This document shows positions 51,022-60,181 of a stretch of 64,000 nt of DNA, piece by piece. A program made the translations under genes and the position numbers. Source of the DNA: Salinisphaera hydrothermalis C41B8. Lineage in GTDB: Bacteria > Pseudomonadota > Gammaproteobacteria > Nevskiales > Salinisphaeraceae. Numbering within the stretch: the stretch's first letter is position 1; each line of letters opens with the position of its first letter. The stretch covers positions 62,001 to 126,000 of the forward strand of contig NZ_APNK01000006.1 of assembly GCF_000732535.1 (NCBI RefSeq), written 5' to 3'. The notes below the pieces were generated by a model. That model ran no database searches, had not been told where the DNA came from, and saw nothing but the letters and a program-made list of their open reading frames with translations.

Positions 51022-52413
51022 ATGACTGATTTCGCTTCCCTCGCGCTCCGCCGCGAATTGATCGATAGCGCCGCGGCCCGCGGCTTCGAGCGCATGACGC
51101 CGGTGCAGGCCCAGACGCTGCCGGCGATTCTGGCCGGTGCCGATGTCCTGGGCCAGGCCGAGACCGGCAGCGGCAAGACCGCGGCCTTCGGTTTCGGCCT
51201 GCTCAACAAACTGACCGTCGATCCGGACCGAACCCAGGCGCTGGTGCTATGCCCGACCCGCGAACTCGCCGATCAGGTGGGTCAGGCGCTGCGCCAGTTC
51301 GCCGCGCCGATCGCCAACGTCAAGCTGGTGATTCTCTGCGGCGGCGCGCCGATGCGCGCCCAGGCCCAGTCGCTCAACCAGGCGCCGCATATCGTGGTGG
51401 GCACACCGGGCCGTATTCTGGCTCATCTGCGACGCGGCCATCTGCAGGTCGATGCGCTGCAGACGCTGGTGCTCGACGAAGCCGATCGCATGCTGGATAT
51501 GGGCTTTATCGACGATATCCAGGCCATCGTCGGCCACCTGCCGGCCGCTCGACAGACGCTGCTGTTCTCGGCCACCTGGCCCGAGAGCATCCGTGATATC
51601 TCGGCCCGCTTTCAGCGCGATCCGAAGCAGATCACCGCAACTCGCGGCGACGGCCCGGCCCAGCGGATCACGCAAATATTTCATCGGGTGACCGAAGCCG
51701 AAAAGCTGGCCGTGCTGGAACGGGTACTGGCCGATAGCCAGCGCCGCCAGCGGGGATTTGCCCAGGCGTTATTGTTCTGCAACCGGCGCGACGACGTGGA
51801 TCGCGTCTGTCGTCATCTGAATAACCGCGGCGTTTCGGCCCTCGCCCTGCATGGCGATCGGGAACAACGCGAGCGTGACGAAGTGCTGCTGCGCTTTGCC
51901 AACCAGAGCTGTGCCGTATTGGTCGCAACCGACGTCGCCGCCCGCGGTCTGGATATTCCGTCGCTGCCGCTGGTGGTGAGCGTCGATCTGGCCCGCGATA
52001 TCGAAACCCATACCCATCGTATCGGCCGAACCGGACGCGCTGGCGAATCGGGCCGCGCGGTCTCGCTATGCACCCCGGGCGAACGCGACCGGGCCGAGCG
52101 CATCGCCGCCGCGGCCGGCCTCCGCCTGAACTGGGCGGCCTGGCCGGACAACGACGGCGCGGCCCGTGCCCAGCCGCCCATGGCCACGCTGGTCATTCAA
52201 GGCGGCCGGCGCGACAAACTCCGCCCGGGCGATATCCTCGGCGCGCTCACCGGCGAGGGCGGGCTCGACGGCCACGACGTCGGCAAGATCGAAATCACCA
52301 CAGTGCGCGCCTATGTCGCGGTCGCACGCTCCAAAGCCAAGGCCGTGCGCGATCGGCTGCGCCAGTCAGGCATCAAGAAACGGCGTTTCCGCGTGAGCAT
52401 CCTGGGCGATTGA
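51022..52413 (+). CDS. dbpA: ATP-dependent RNA helicase DbpA
   Basis: A 463-aa DEAD-box helicase. Q motif region ERMTPVQAQTLPAIL, Walker A AETGSGKT, PTREL, LDEADRML, SATWP, VATDVAARGLD and HRIGRTGRAG are all intact. The C-terminal DbpA RNA-binding domain (ATLVIQGGRRDKLRPGDILGALTG...GIKKRRFRVSILGD) binds hairpin 92 of 23S rRNA in relatives and directs ribosome assembly. It stands alone, with a 164-bp gap to the following lipoprotein gene. Confidence 0.93.
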   Translation: MTDFASLALRRELIDSAAARGFERMTPVQAQTLPAILAGADVLGQAETGSGKTAAFGFGLLNKLTVDPDRTQALVLCPTRELADQVGQALRQFAAPIANVKLVILCGGAPMRAQAQSLNQAPHIVVGTPGRILAHLRRGHLQVDALQTLVLDEADRMLDMGFIDDIQAIVGHLPAARQTLLFSATWPESIRDISARFQRDPKQITATRGDGPAQRITQIFHRVTEAEKLAVLERVLADSQRRQRGFAQALLFCNRRDDVDRVCRHLNNRGVSALALHGDREQRERDEVLLRFANQSCAVLVATDVAARGLDIPSLPLVVSVDLARDIETHTHRIGRTGRAGESGRAVSLCTPGERDRAERIAAAAGLRLNWAAWPDNDGAARAQPPMATLVIQGGRRDKLRPGDILGALTGEGGLDGHDVGKIEITTVRAYVAVARSKAKAVRDRLRQSGIKKRRFRVSILGD

Positions 52414-52576
52414 TCGATCGCGAACCGGGCTCGCCATTAGCCGGATCGATAGGTCGGTCATCGCCGGATGGCATGCCAAAATCGCTCCGATGGGCGAGCC
52501 GTTGCACTGCGTCGCGAGCGCGGCTGAATCCGCTATGGTAGGCAGCGATTCATTTGAAATCTCGATAGCCTGGGCT

Positions 52577-53098
52577 ATGACATTCGAAATCAGTGCAACT
52601 CGATGGCTCGTCGTTGGCGCCCTCGTCGCCGGTCTCATGGCCGGGTGTTCATCGCCCCAGCACGGCTCATCGACCGCCCGCTCGACGAACAGCGCCTCGA
52701 GCACAGAAACGACCGATCATCCGACACCAGCGGCATCGTCGACCCAGAGCGCTGCGGATGTGCTGGCCCAATATTTCAAGGCGATAGACGCCGGGCAATT
52801 CGATCAGGCGTACGCGCTGTGGCGCACGCAAAGCCACCAGGCGCCGGCCTCGGCGGCCGCTCTGAAATCACAGTACCCGGGCGTCTCATCGATCCGGATG
52901 AAAGTCACCGGCAATACCCGCACCGAAGGCGCGGCCGGCACGATTTACGCCACGGTGCCGATCACTGTCACCGAGCACACGCGCGACGGAACCGACAAGT
53001 CGCGAACCGGACAATGCGTGCTGGCACGCTCGAACAACGTGCCGGGCAGTTCCGACAAGGCGCAGCACTGGCACCTGCACTCCTGCGATCTGTCGTAG
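52577..53098 (+). CDS. Predicted lipoprotein with NTF2-like domain
   Basis: A 173-aa protein: lipoprotein signal with lipobox LMAGC (Cys about residue 24), a Ser/Thr-rich linker of ~40 residues, then a small domain (AADVLAQYFKAIDAGQFDQAYALWRTQ...YATVPITVTEHTRDG) with the look of the NTF2/DUF4440 fold. Two Cys near the end (GQCVLARS, LHSCDLS) might form a disulfide. No specific function. Start at 52577 sets the signal peptide. Confidence 0.75.
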   Translation: MTFEISATRWLVVGALVAGLMAGCSSPQHGSSTARSTNSASSTETTDHPTPAASSTQSAADVLAQYFKAIDAGQFDQAYALWRTQSHQAPASAAALKSQYPGVSSIRMKVTGNTRTEGAAGTIYATVPITVTEHTRDGTDKSRTGQCVLARSNNVPGSSDKAQHWHLHSCDLS

Positions 53099-53819
53099 CC
53101 TACGAATCCGGCGCACACGGATGATGTCTCGGGCTCATCACGCGAGTACGCCATCGAATGTGCACCGGAAGCCGCAAAGGCCATGGACAACATCGGATGC
53201 AGCCGGCTGTTTTGGTACCGGATTGATTAGCCGGCGACGCCGCTGCCTCCGGTTCGTCTTCGACCCGTCCACTCAAGCGGTATCAACAGCCGCGTATTCT
53301 GTCGCCGCGCGGCGACGGCGCCCGTATCTGTTTGATTCGAGGCCTTCTCTTACGAAGCTTATACGCGGTATCCGGCTAATCTAGGGCGTGTTCACACGAT
53401 TGGCGCGCGCCGCGTCTTACCCGACACGATTTTGGGTAGCAACGCGGCCATGGCGGTCGGGGAAACACGCTGCAAAGGATCATGACCGTCACGATTCCGT
53501 GATTCGCCGCTAAGCGAGTCGCGCCTGGCGATGCCGGCCTGCGCCGACAAGGGCCGCCCATGCCGGCGAACGGCGAACGGCGAACGGCGAACGGCGAACG
53601 GAACAACCGAAACCGAATGCACGACACCAGACCCAACCCATTGGCTCGCGACGACGGGTATCGGCCGCGGCAGCACAACGCCGACCGGGTGCATGCATGG
53701 CGCGATCGAGCAAATCGCGCACGGTTTGACGGGCCCAACGATCTCTGCCGTGGCCATCACCTCGCGGCGACAAACCGCCACAGCCTCGGCACCGCCCGCA
53801 TCGCGCCTCGTTCGGCTGC
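53099..53819. other. 721-bp non-coding, repeat-rich stretch upstream of the RND gene
   Basis: No gene is supported. Around 53405-53442 is a degenerate copy of the palindromic repeat core seen at 780-825 (CTTACCCGACACGATTTT then CAACGCGGC), and a heptamer array lies at 53565-53599. The long open frames crossing the repeats are periodic translations of the repeat and not genes. Confidence 0.6.
53565..53599. repeat. Five-copy heptamer tandem repeat
   Basis: GGCGAAC is repeated five times without interruption, 221 bp upstream of the RND pump start. Copy number in such arrays is prone to change by replication slippage. Confidence 0.95.
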
Positions 53820-56800
53820 ATGAATTTCGCGGCCTGGGTTCAGAACCATCGCCGCTCGGTTCTGTTTCTGCTGGCGCTGCTGACGCTCGGCGGCGCCGCC
53901 AGCCTGCTGCAATTGCCCTCGGCGCTGTTCCCGGAAGTCTCGTTCCCGCGGGTCCGGGTGAGTCTCGATGCCGGCGCGCGTCCGGCCAAGGAGATGATGC
54001 TGCAGGTGACGCGCCCGGTGGAACGGGCCGTACGCGCGGTGCCCGGCGTGCGGTCGGTGAGTTCGACCACCAGCCGCGGTTCGACCGATATCTCGGTCAA
54101 CTTCGATTGGGGCCACGACATGGTCAACGCCCTGTTGCAGCTGGAATCGGCGATCAATCAGATCAAGCCCGATCTGCCGCCGGGCACGCGGTTTACCGCC
54201 AAACGCATGTATCCGGCCAACTACACCGGCGTAATCGCTTACAGCCTCACTTCGGATACGGTGAGCCAGGTCAAGCTGCGCGATCTAGCCGAACACCAGA
54301 TGGTGCCCTATTTATCCAGCGTGACAGGTGTGGCCAAGGTCACCGTCCAGGGTGGCGATCGGGCCGAGTACCGGGTGAGCGTGAACCCGGCGCGGCTGAA
54401 TGCGCTGGGCCTGTCGATCGACGATGTCGCCAAGGCCGTGTCGGCCGCCAATGTCCTCACCGCGGTCGGCCGTGTCCAGGATCATTACAAGCTGTATCTG
54501 ACCGTTTCCGATACCCGCTTCAAGAACCTGTCGCAGATCCGCCATACCGTGCTGCGCAGCGGCTCGGACGGGCTGGTGCAACTCCAGGATGTAGCCACGG
54601 TCCGGCTGGCGACCGCACCGAAATACACACGCTTTACCGCCGACGGCAAACAGGCCGTGCTGCTCAACGTCTACCAGCAGCCCGGCGCCAACGTGATCAA
54701 ACTCTCACACGATCTCAAGGCGCGCCTGGCCCAGTTCCAGCCCCACATGCCCAAAGGCGTGACGCTGCATCAATGGTACGACCAGAGCGTGCTGGTCAGT
54801 GTCTCCCGAACCAGCGTGGTCGAAGCCATCGTGATTGGGATCCTGCTCGCGGGCGTGGTGCTGTTCGTGTTCCTGCGCAGCCTCAAGATCACGCTGGTCG
54901 CCATTATCGCGGTGCCGGCCGTGCTCGCGGCGACGATGTTGCTGCTCTACGTGTTCGGCATGACGCTCAATATCATGACGCTCGGCGGCATGGCCGCGGC
55001 GGTGGGGCTGATCATCGACGACGTGATCGTGATGGTCGAGCAGGTGGTGCGCCGGGTGCAGGAGACGGGCGAACACGACACGCAACGCGTTCTGGCGGCA
55101 GCCCGGGAATTCACCCAGCCCCAGATCGGCTCGTCGGCCTCGACCATCATCATCTTCCTGCCGTTGGCGTTTCTGAGCGGCGTCACCGGGGCATTCTTCA
55201 AGGCGCTGTCGCTGACCATGGCGATCAGCCTGTTCCTGTCGTTTCTGGTGGCCTGGCTGGTGGTGCCGCTGCTGGCGGATTTCATGCTCGGGCCCAAGGA
55301 TACCGAGCGCGAAAAAAGCGGCCGCTTCGGGCAGTGGTTCAATCGTCGCTATACCCGCCTTCTGATCCGGCTGATGCGCCGGCCCGCCTGGTTGCTGGTC
55401 GGCCTGATTCCCCTGCTGGCCGGTGCGTATCTGGCGTTCGGTCACGTCGGCACGGGCTTCATTCCCACGCTCGACGAAGGCGGCTTCACCATGGATTACC
55501 GCACGCCGCCGGGCACATCTCTGGCCGAAACCAACCGTCTGATGATGCAGGTCGCGGCCATTCTCAAGAAGAACCCCTATATCCAGACCTGGTCGCGCCG
55601 TCAGGGCGCCCAGCTCGGCGGCGGCATCACCGAGCCGAATACCGGCGACCTGTTTGCACGCCTGGTCCCGCCGCCCCGGCCTTCCACCGAGGCGGTCATG
55701 GCCCAGGTCCGCAAGGCCGTCGAGCAACAGGTGCCGGGGTTGGATATCGAGCTCTATCAGCTGATCGAGGATGAGATCGGCGATCTCACCTCAAATCCGC
55801 AACCGATCGCCATCCGCCTGTTCGGCAACGATACTGGCCAGCTTCGCCAGGTCGCGCATCGGGTCGCACACGCGATCGAGGGTGTGAAAGGCGTGGTCGG
55901 GGTCCAAAGCGGTGTCACCATCGCCGGCGATGCGCTGGAAATTCACGTCAACCGCGTCAAGGCCGCCATCGAAGGGCTCTCGCCCCAGGCCATCACCCAT
56001 CAGCTCCAGGCTTATCTCGGCGGCATCGTGACCACCCGGGTTCGCCAGGGCGTGAACTTCATCGGCGTCCGCGTATGGATTCCCGAGTCGCTGCGTGCCC
56101 AGACGGACCAGATCGGCCAGCTCCGTCTGCGCGCCCCGGACGGGCATCTGGTACCGGTCAAACGGGTGGCCGACGTCAAAATCGTATCCGGGCAACCGCA
56201 ACTGACGCGCTATAACCTGAAAACCGACGTCACGGTAACCGGACGCATCAGCGGGCGCTCGCTCGGCCAAACCGTGAGCGACGTCAAGAAAATCCTGGGC
56301 AAGCCGGGGCTGATTCCGAACGACGTGTATTATCAGCTCGGCGGCCTGTATCAGCAGCAACAACAGGCCTTTCGCGGCCTGATGGAAGTTTTTGTCGCGG
56401 CGGTCGCGCTGATATTCCTGCTGTTGTTGTTCTTGTACGAACGCTTCCGCGTGGCGCTGGCCATCCTCGTTCAGCCACTGCTGGCAGCCAGCGCGGTTTT
56501 CATCGGCCTGTGGCTGACGGGTACCGAGCTCAACATTACGGCGATGATGGGCATGACGATGGTCATCGGCATCGTCACCGAAATCGCGATTTTCTATTTT
56601 TCAGAATTACGGCTGATGGACAACCATCGGCCGCTGGCCTGGAACCTCATTCGAGCCGGCCGCAATCGTATGCGCCCGATCGTCATGAGCGCCCTCGCCT
56701 TCGCGCTCGCGCTGTTGCCTTTAGCGCTGGGGCTCGGCCAGGGCTCCGGCATGCAGCAACCGCTGGCGATCGCGATCATTTCCGGTTTGTTAGTGCAGAT

Positions 56801-56900
56801 CCCGTTGGTCCTCGTGCTTCTGCCCGTACTGTATAAACTGCTGACCGGCCGGGCGCCGCGGCATCCGAGCCACGGCGCACCGCCCCACGCGCCCAGCTGA
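53820..56900 (+). CDS. RND-family (AcrB-type) efflux pump, no partner genes
   Basis: A 1026-aa inner-membrane transporter of normal RND length. Two halves each with one helix, a large periplasmic domain and five to six helices; TM4 has GGMAAAVGLIIDDVIVMVEQ with the proton-relay acidic pair at about 403-404, and TM10-11 carry MMGMTMVIGIVTEIAIFYFSE. The protein has LPSALFPEVSFPRVRVSLDAG and the 'SSTTSRGSTDISVNF' pattern of porter loops. Normal pumps need an adaptor and outer-membrane channel; neither is adjacent, so they must be encoded elsewhere. Substrate (drug, metal, lipid) is not predictable. Confidence 0.9.
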   Translation: MNFAAWVQNHRRSVLFLLALLTLGGAASLLQLPSALFPEVSFPRVRVSLDAGARPAKEMMLQVTRPVERAVRAVPGVRSVSSTTSRGSTDISVNFDWGHDMVNALLQLESAINQIKPDLPPGTRFTAKRMYPANYTGVIAYSLTSDTVSQVKLRDLAEHQMVPYLSSVTGVAKVTVQGGDRAEYRVSVNPARLNALGLSIDDVAKAVSAANVLTAVGRVQDHYKLYLTVSDTRFKNLSQIRHTVLRSGSDGLVQLQDVATVRLATAPKYTRFTADGKQAVLLNVYQQPGANVIKLSHDLKARLAQFQPHMPKGVTLHQWYDQSVLVSVSRTSVVEAIVIGILLAGVVLFVFLRSLKITLVAIIAVPAVLAATMLLLYVFGMTLNIMTLGGMAAAVGLIIDDVIVMVEQVVRRVQETGEHDTQRVLAAAREFTQPQIGSSASTIIIFLPLAFLSGVTGAFFKALSLTMAISLFLSFLVAWLVVPLLADFMLGPKDTEREKSGRFGQWFNRRYTRLLIRLMRRPAWLLVGLIPLLAGAYLAFGHVGTGFIPTLDEGGFTMDYRTPPGTSLAETNRLMMQVAAILKKNPYIQTWSRRQGAQLGGGITEPNTGDLFARLVPPPRPSTEAVMAQVRKAVEQQVPGLDIELYQLIEDEIGDLTSNPQPIAIRLFGNDTGQLRQVAHRVAHAIEGVKGVVGVQSGVTIAGDALEIHVNRVKAAIEGLSPQAITHQLQAYLGGIVTTRVRQGVNFIGVRVWIPESLRAQTDQIGQLRLRAPDGHLVPVKRVADVKIVSGQPQLTRYNLKTDVTVTGRISGRSLGQTVSDVKKILGKPGLIPNDVYYQLGGLYQQQQQAFRGLMEVFVAAVALIFLLLLFLYERFRVALAILVQPLLAASAVFIGLWLTGTELNITAMMGMTMVIGIVTEIAIFYFSELRLMDNHRPLAWNLIRAGRNRMRPIVMSALAFALALLPLALGLGQGSGMQQPLAIAIISGLLVQIPLVLVLLPVLYKLLTGRAPRHPSHGAPPHAPS

Positions 56901-57090
56901 CCGCTCTGCCTCGGGAGCCTTCGGGCCTCATGGCCGATAGCCAGCCCGCCTATCGAGTGGGCAACGCTATTCGGTATCGGTACGCCTAATAATAATCAAC
57001 CAAGCCACGCCCGCCATCGCGACGGTTACGGCACAGAGACCGCCGAAGACTACCCGTATGAGCCCGCCACGTTCGCGGCGCGCGCGTTGA

Positions 57091-57723
57091 TCATCCGATC
57101 GGAGGCGCGGGCGGCGGCATCAACGCCTCGTCCTTCGCCGTAGCCCGCTGGTAAGCCTCGCGTTCCGTTAAACGGGCGGCATACAGCTTGAAGGCATCGC
57201 GCTCGGGCAACGAGCCGAATTGCAGCCCCCAAATAACGTGGGCGCCGACATAAACATCCGCCGCGCTAAAACCGCTGTCGCTGACATAGGGGTTGGCGCT
57301 CAGCATCTGGTCCAGCACATCAACCACGAGTTCGTAGCGGCCATAGCCTGCCATACGCGCCTGCTGCTCGGTCGGCGTAACACCGAGATATCGGTTGATC
57401 TCCGCCTGCTCAAGCGGGCCGGCGGCAAAGAACAGCCAGCGGTAATATGCTGCCCGCGCCGTCACCGGCGGCGCCAGGCCGGCGTCCGGAAACACATCCG
57501 CCAAATAGGCACAGATGGCCGCGCACTCGGTCACCACCTGACCGCTATGCACAATCGCCGGCACCTTGCCCATCGGGTTGATAGCAAGATAGGCCGGCGC
57601 TTTCATGCTCGTGGCATAGTCGAGGATTTCGGTATCGTACGTCGCACCCGTTTCCTCGAGCATCCAGCGCACGATGCGGCCACGCGACATGGGGTTGGTA
57701 TAGAAGATCAGATCGGCATTCAT
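57091..57723 (-). CDS. Glutathione S-transferase
   Basis: A 210-aa GST: thioredoxin-like N domain with FYTNPMSRGRIVRWMLEETG (Ser in place of the usual Tyr/Ser1 position), NPMGKVPAIVHSG with the cis-Pro, TECAAICAYLAD, then an all-helical C domain including YLGVTPTEQQARMAGYGRYELVVDVLDQML and the GFSAADVYVGAHVIW motif. Likely detoxification of electrophiles. It stands alone. Confidence 0.9.
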   Translation of the reverse strand: MNADLIFYTNPMSRGRIVRWMLEETGATYDTEILDYATSMKAPAYLAINPMGKVPAIVHSGQVVTECAAICAYLADVFPDAGLAPPVTARAAYYRWLFFAAGPLEQAEINRYLGVTPTEQQARMAGYGRYELVVDVLDQMLSANPYVSDSGFSAADVYVGAHVIWGLQFGSLPERDAFKLYAARLTEREAYQRATAKDEALMPPPAPPIG

Positions 57724-57886
57724 CGCGGGCCTCCCGCATGATCAGGCTCATTTATGACTAAAGAGCCCCGTTTCCCCATTCGCGTCAATATGACGATAGC
57801 CAATAACAGGCACTAATCAGGCACGCGCCGCAGCAAGAGTGCAAACCAATCCGGCCGGTCACGTCAGGCCGGCGAAGCGCGCCGAA

Positions 57887-58840
57887 TCAAGCGTTGGCCG
57901 CCCCGGCAAAACGTTTACCTTTGCACGCCGGATAACGCGAACAGCCTCGGAAGGCTCGCCCAGACTGACGCCCGGTTCGCGCCACCATCGTGGCCCCGCA
58001 TAACGGACACAGATCGCGCCGGTTGGCGGCGATTTCGTGCTGAGCGGGCATTGCCGCCGGATCGACGAACGACAGCACGCTGTCGGCATCGATGCAATAA
58101 ATCGAATTCTCGTCACAGAACCGACGCGCCTCGGGCGTGAGCCGGCCGGAGGTCGCCAATATCGCCTTGCGCGCGCTTTTGGCGTGCATAACACCGAACA
58201 ACTCGCGCGCGATGTTCACGCCCACCGACTGACCTGCCCAGTGCTTGCATTGAACCAGCAACACGTTATTGCGCTCGCGCAGGACGATATCGATGCCTTC
58301 GTCGGCCCCCTCGGCCGTCAGTTCCGCCGAGAAACCCTTGCGGCGAAAACCGGCCGCAATCAGTTGCTCGAACTGAAACCAGCTCAGATTGGCGATGTTC
58401 TCCTGCGTCACCGGCGCCGGTTCATTCGAAGGGTTGGACGTCGCGGCACGGGGCGTTTGCGGCGGCTCGTTCGCCGCGACCCACGGTGCCTCACGCCTGC
58501 CAGCCGATGGCGATGCTTTCCTGGCACGTCGCGGACTGCGGCTGGCGGCGGGTTTCTTGCTCGTTGCCGACCGCAGTGAAAAGCGCTGTCGAACGAACGA
58601 CATCAGCGAGCCAAAACAACAAACGCCAAGAAACAACCACGCCAGCCCGGCAAGCGCGCCGCCGCGAAGCGGCTCGGCCATAGATGCCAGGAAGGGATTA
58701 CTCGTGCCCGACAATGCCCAGCCCAATCCATATCGGATGGCCACAAACCCCACAACGCCCAGGATGATGCCAGCCGGCCAGGGCGCCGCCACGATCAAAT
58801 CCAGGCCGCTTGCCTGCTTTCGTCTTCTTCGCCGGGACAT
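57887..58840 (-). CDS. Membrane-anchored Mrr-like nuclease with topoisomerase-type zinc finger
   Basis: A 317-aa protein: two hydrophobic helices (about 22-44 and 60-82), a basic linker, an Mrr_cat/RE-like nuclease domain at about 150-260 with SWFQFEQLIAAGFRRKGF, GADEGIDIVL (D184) and VLLVQCKHW (Q197-x-K199), the classic catalytic D..QxK of Mrr enzymes, and a C-terminal C4 finger with C278, C281, C300 and C306 like topoisomerase I fingers. Known relatives cut modified or foreign DNA. Next to an EVE-HNH gene it suggests defence. ATG 58840 begins the polybasic tail. Confidence 0.85.
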   Translation of the reverse strand: MSRRRRRKQASGLDLIVAAPWPAGIILGVVGFVAIRYGLGWALSGTSNPFLASMAEPLRGGALAGLAWLFLGVCCFGSLMSFVRQRFSLRSATSKKPAASRSPRRARKASPSAGRREAPWVAANEPPQTPRAATSNPSNEPAPVTQENIANLSWFQFEQLIAAGFRRKGFSAELTAEGADEGIDIVLRERNNVLLVQCKHWAGQSVGVNIARELFGVMHAKSARKAILATSGRLTPEARRFCDENSIYCIDADSVLSFVDPAAMPAQHEIAANRRDLCPLCGATMVARTGRQSGRAFRGCSRYPACKGKRFAGAANA

Positions 58841-58990
58841 TCGGTGTAGGTCTTTATTCCCCCCCCGTAGAGCAATATAACCGAAGCAGCCTATCTCGTA
58901 GCGGCCGAGCAATACCGGTTGCTCGGCAACTTGACCCTATCGGCACTCATAAACAGACTCATGCTCAACCCGGGGATCATCTGAACCACT

Positions 58991-59965
58991 TTGCGATATT
59001 GGTGGGTCAACCAGAATCAGACGTATCGGCAGGAGATAGCCGGCGGCTACCTATGGTCGCCACAGCGACGCAGTAACCAGTCGCGCAACCCTTTCTACGA
59101 GAGCATGCGCGAAGTCTCCCCCGGCGATATCGTGTTCTCTTTCGTCGCAACGCGCATGCATGCCATCGGCATCGCACAGTCATTTTGTTATGAGTGCCCG
59201 CGGCCAGACGAATTTGGCGCTATCGGCCAGCAATGGGACGAGATCGGCTGGCGCGTGGACGTCCGCTTCAAAACAGAAAGACACCCGATGCGGCCGAAAG
59301 ACCATATGGCGACCTTGGCGCCTCGCCTGCCAGACCGCTATTCCCCACTCCAGCAGAATGGCAATGGTCTGCAACAGGTTTACTTAACGGAATTGCCGTT
59401 CGAGCTGGCTGAAGAACTCGCGCGACTCATGGGCCGGCCAATTCTAGACCTGGTGCGAGGGCATCGCGTCGCCGAAACGCTACCCGAAACGGGGAGCCCA
59501 AACGCTATCGCTATTTGGGAAGCTGAGCTAACCCGTCGCATCGAAACCGATCCAAGTCTCGATAACACGGTTAGGCAGACTTTAATCAATGCCCGACGCG
59601 GCCAGGGGCTCTTCCGCGAGCGCGTAATGGCGAGAGAGAAGTATTGCCGCGTCACTAAAGTTGACCGGCCGACCCACTTACGAGCCAGCCATTGCAAACC
59701 GTGGCGGGACTGCGTAACCAACGAAGAAAGGCTAGACGGCGAAAACGGGCTATTTCTGACCCCATCGATCGATCATTTATTCGATCGCGGCTTCATCTCC
59801 TTTCAAGACGATGGCGAGTTAGTTGTGTCTCCCGTCGCGCATGCGCAGTCGCTAAACAAAATGGGAGTGCCTACCGACCAACGATTGAACGTTGGACGAT
59901 TTACGGATAGGCAGAGGTATTTCTTGAACTTCCACCGTGAACACGTATTGCTTCAAAGAAGTTAA
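58991..59965 (+). CDS. EVE/PUA-like plus HNH endonuclease, predicted modification-dependent restriction enzyme
   Basis: A 324-aa protein starting with TTG (the frame closes upstream at 58982). N-terminal EVE/PUA-like domain (YWWVNQNQTYRQEIAGGYLWSPQ...NPFYESMREVSPGDIVFSFV, about 1-140) of the kind that reads modified bases, then an HNH domain with HLRASHCKPWRD, NEERLDGENGLFLTPSIDHLFDRGFISF holding the His-Asn-His residues. Such fusions include enzymes that cut DNA containing modified cytosine. The stretch is less GC-rich than its surroundings, hinting at recent acquisition. No methyltransferase is adjacent, as expected for this type. Confidence 0.85.
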   Translation: MRYWWVNQNQTYRQEIAGGYLWSPQRRSNQSRNPFYESMREVSPGDIVFSFVATRMHAIGIAQSFCYECPRPDEFGAIGQQWDEIGWRVDVRFKTERHPMRPKDHMATLAPRLPDRYSPLQQNGNGLQQVYLTELPFELAEELARLMGRPILDLVRGHRVAETLPETGSPNAIAIWEAELTRRIETDPSLDNTVRQTLINARRGQGLFRERVMAREKYCRVTKVDRPTHLRASHCKPWRDCVTNEERLDGENGLFLTPSIDHLFDRGFISFQDDGELVVSPVAHAQSLNKMGVPTDQRLNVGRFTDRQRYFLNFHREHVLLQRS

Positions 59966-60181
59966 AGCCGTTTTGTCTTAAATCTACCCGTGACGGTAAC
60001 AGACATGGATCAGCCGGTTCGTTCACCCACTGGGTGCATAGAAGCCTGAGTACAAACCCGGCTTATACAACACACCCGCGAACCGCCGCGATTGTCCTAA
60101 ACTCGGGAGGCTCGGTCATGCATACCTACACCAAGCGATCACGCCGGGCGCCGCGATTCACAAAACTCAGGAAGCCCTCGC

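Noticed and set aside
53376-53781. Open frames on the minus strand with repeating SPFAVRR phrases
   Set aside because: The phrases are simply the heptamer array read in frame; no start, no ribosome site and no homology outside the repeat.
53531-55774. A 747-codon open frame overlapping the RND pump gene
   Set aside because: It lies in another frame of a convincing RND gene, is rich in Arg/Gly/Pro as expected for a high-GC shadow frame, and shows no family pattern.
56965-57095. Short hydrophobic stretch on the minus strand (VVFGGLCAVTVAMAGVAWLIII) after the GST gene
   Set aside because: It looks like a single membrane helix followed by a stop, but no ATG, GTG or TTG start precedes it in frame outside the GST gene; not enough to call a gene.
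59966-60181. Methionine-type riboswitch upstream of metY
   Set aside because: The gap has several small stems but I could not make a recognised SAM or SAH riboswitch core; needs a covariance-model search, where a significant hit would support and no hit would refute.
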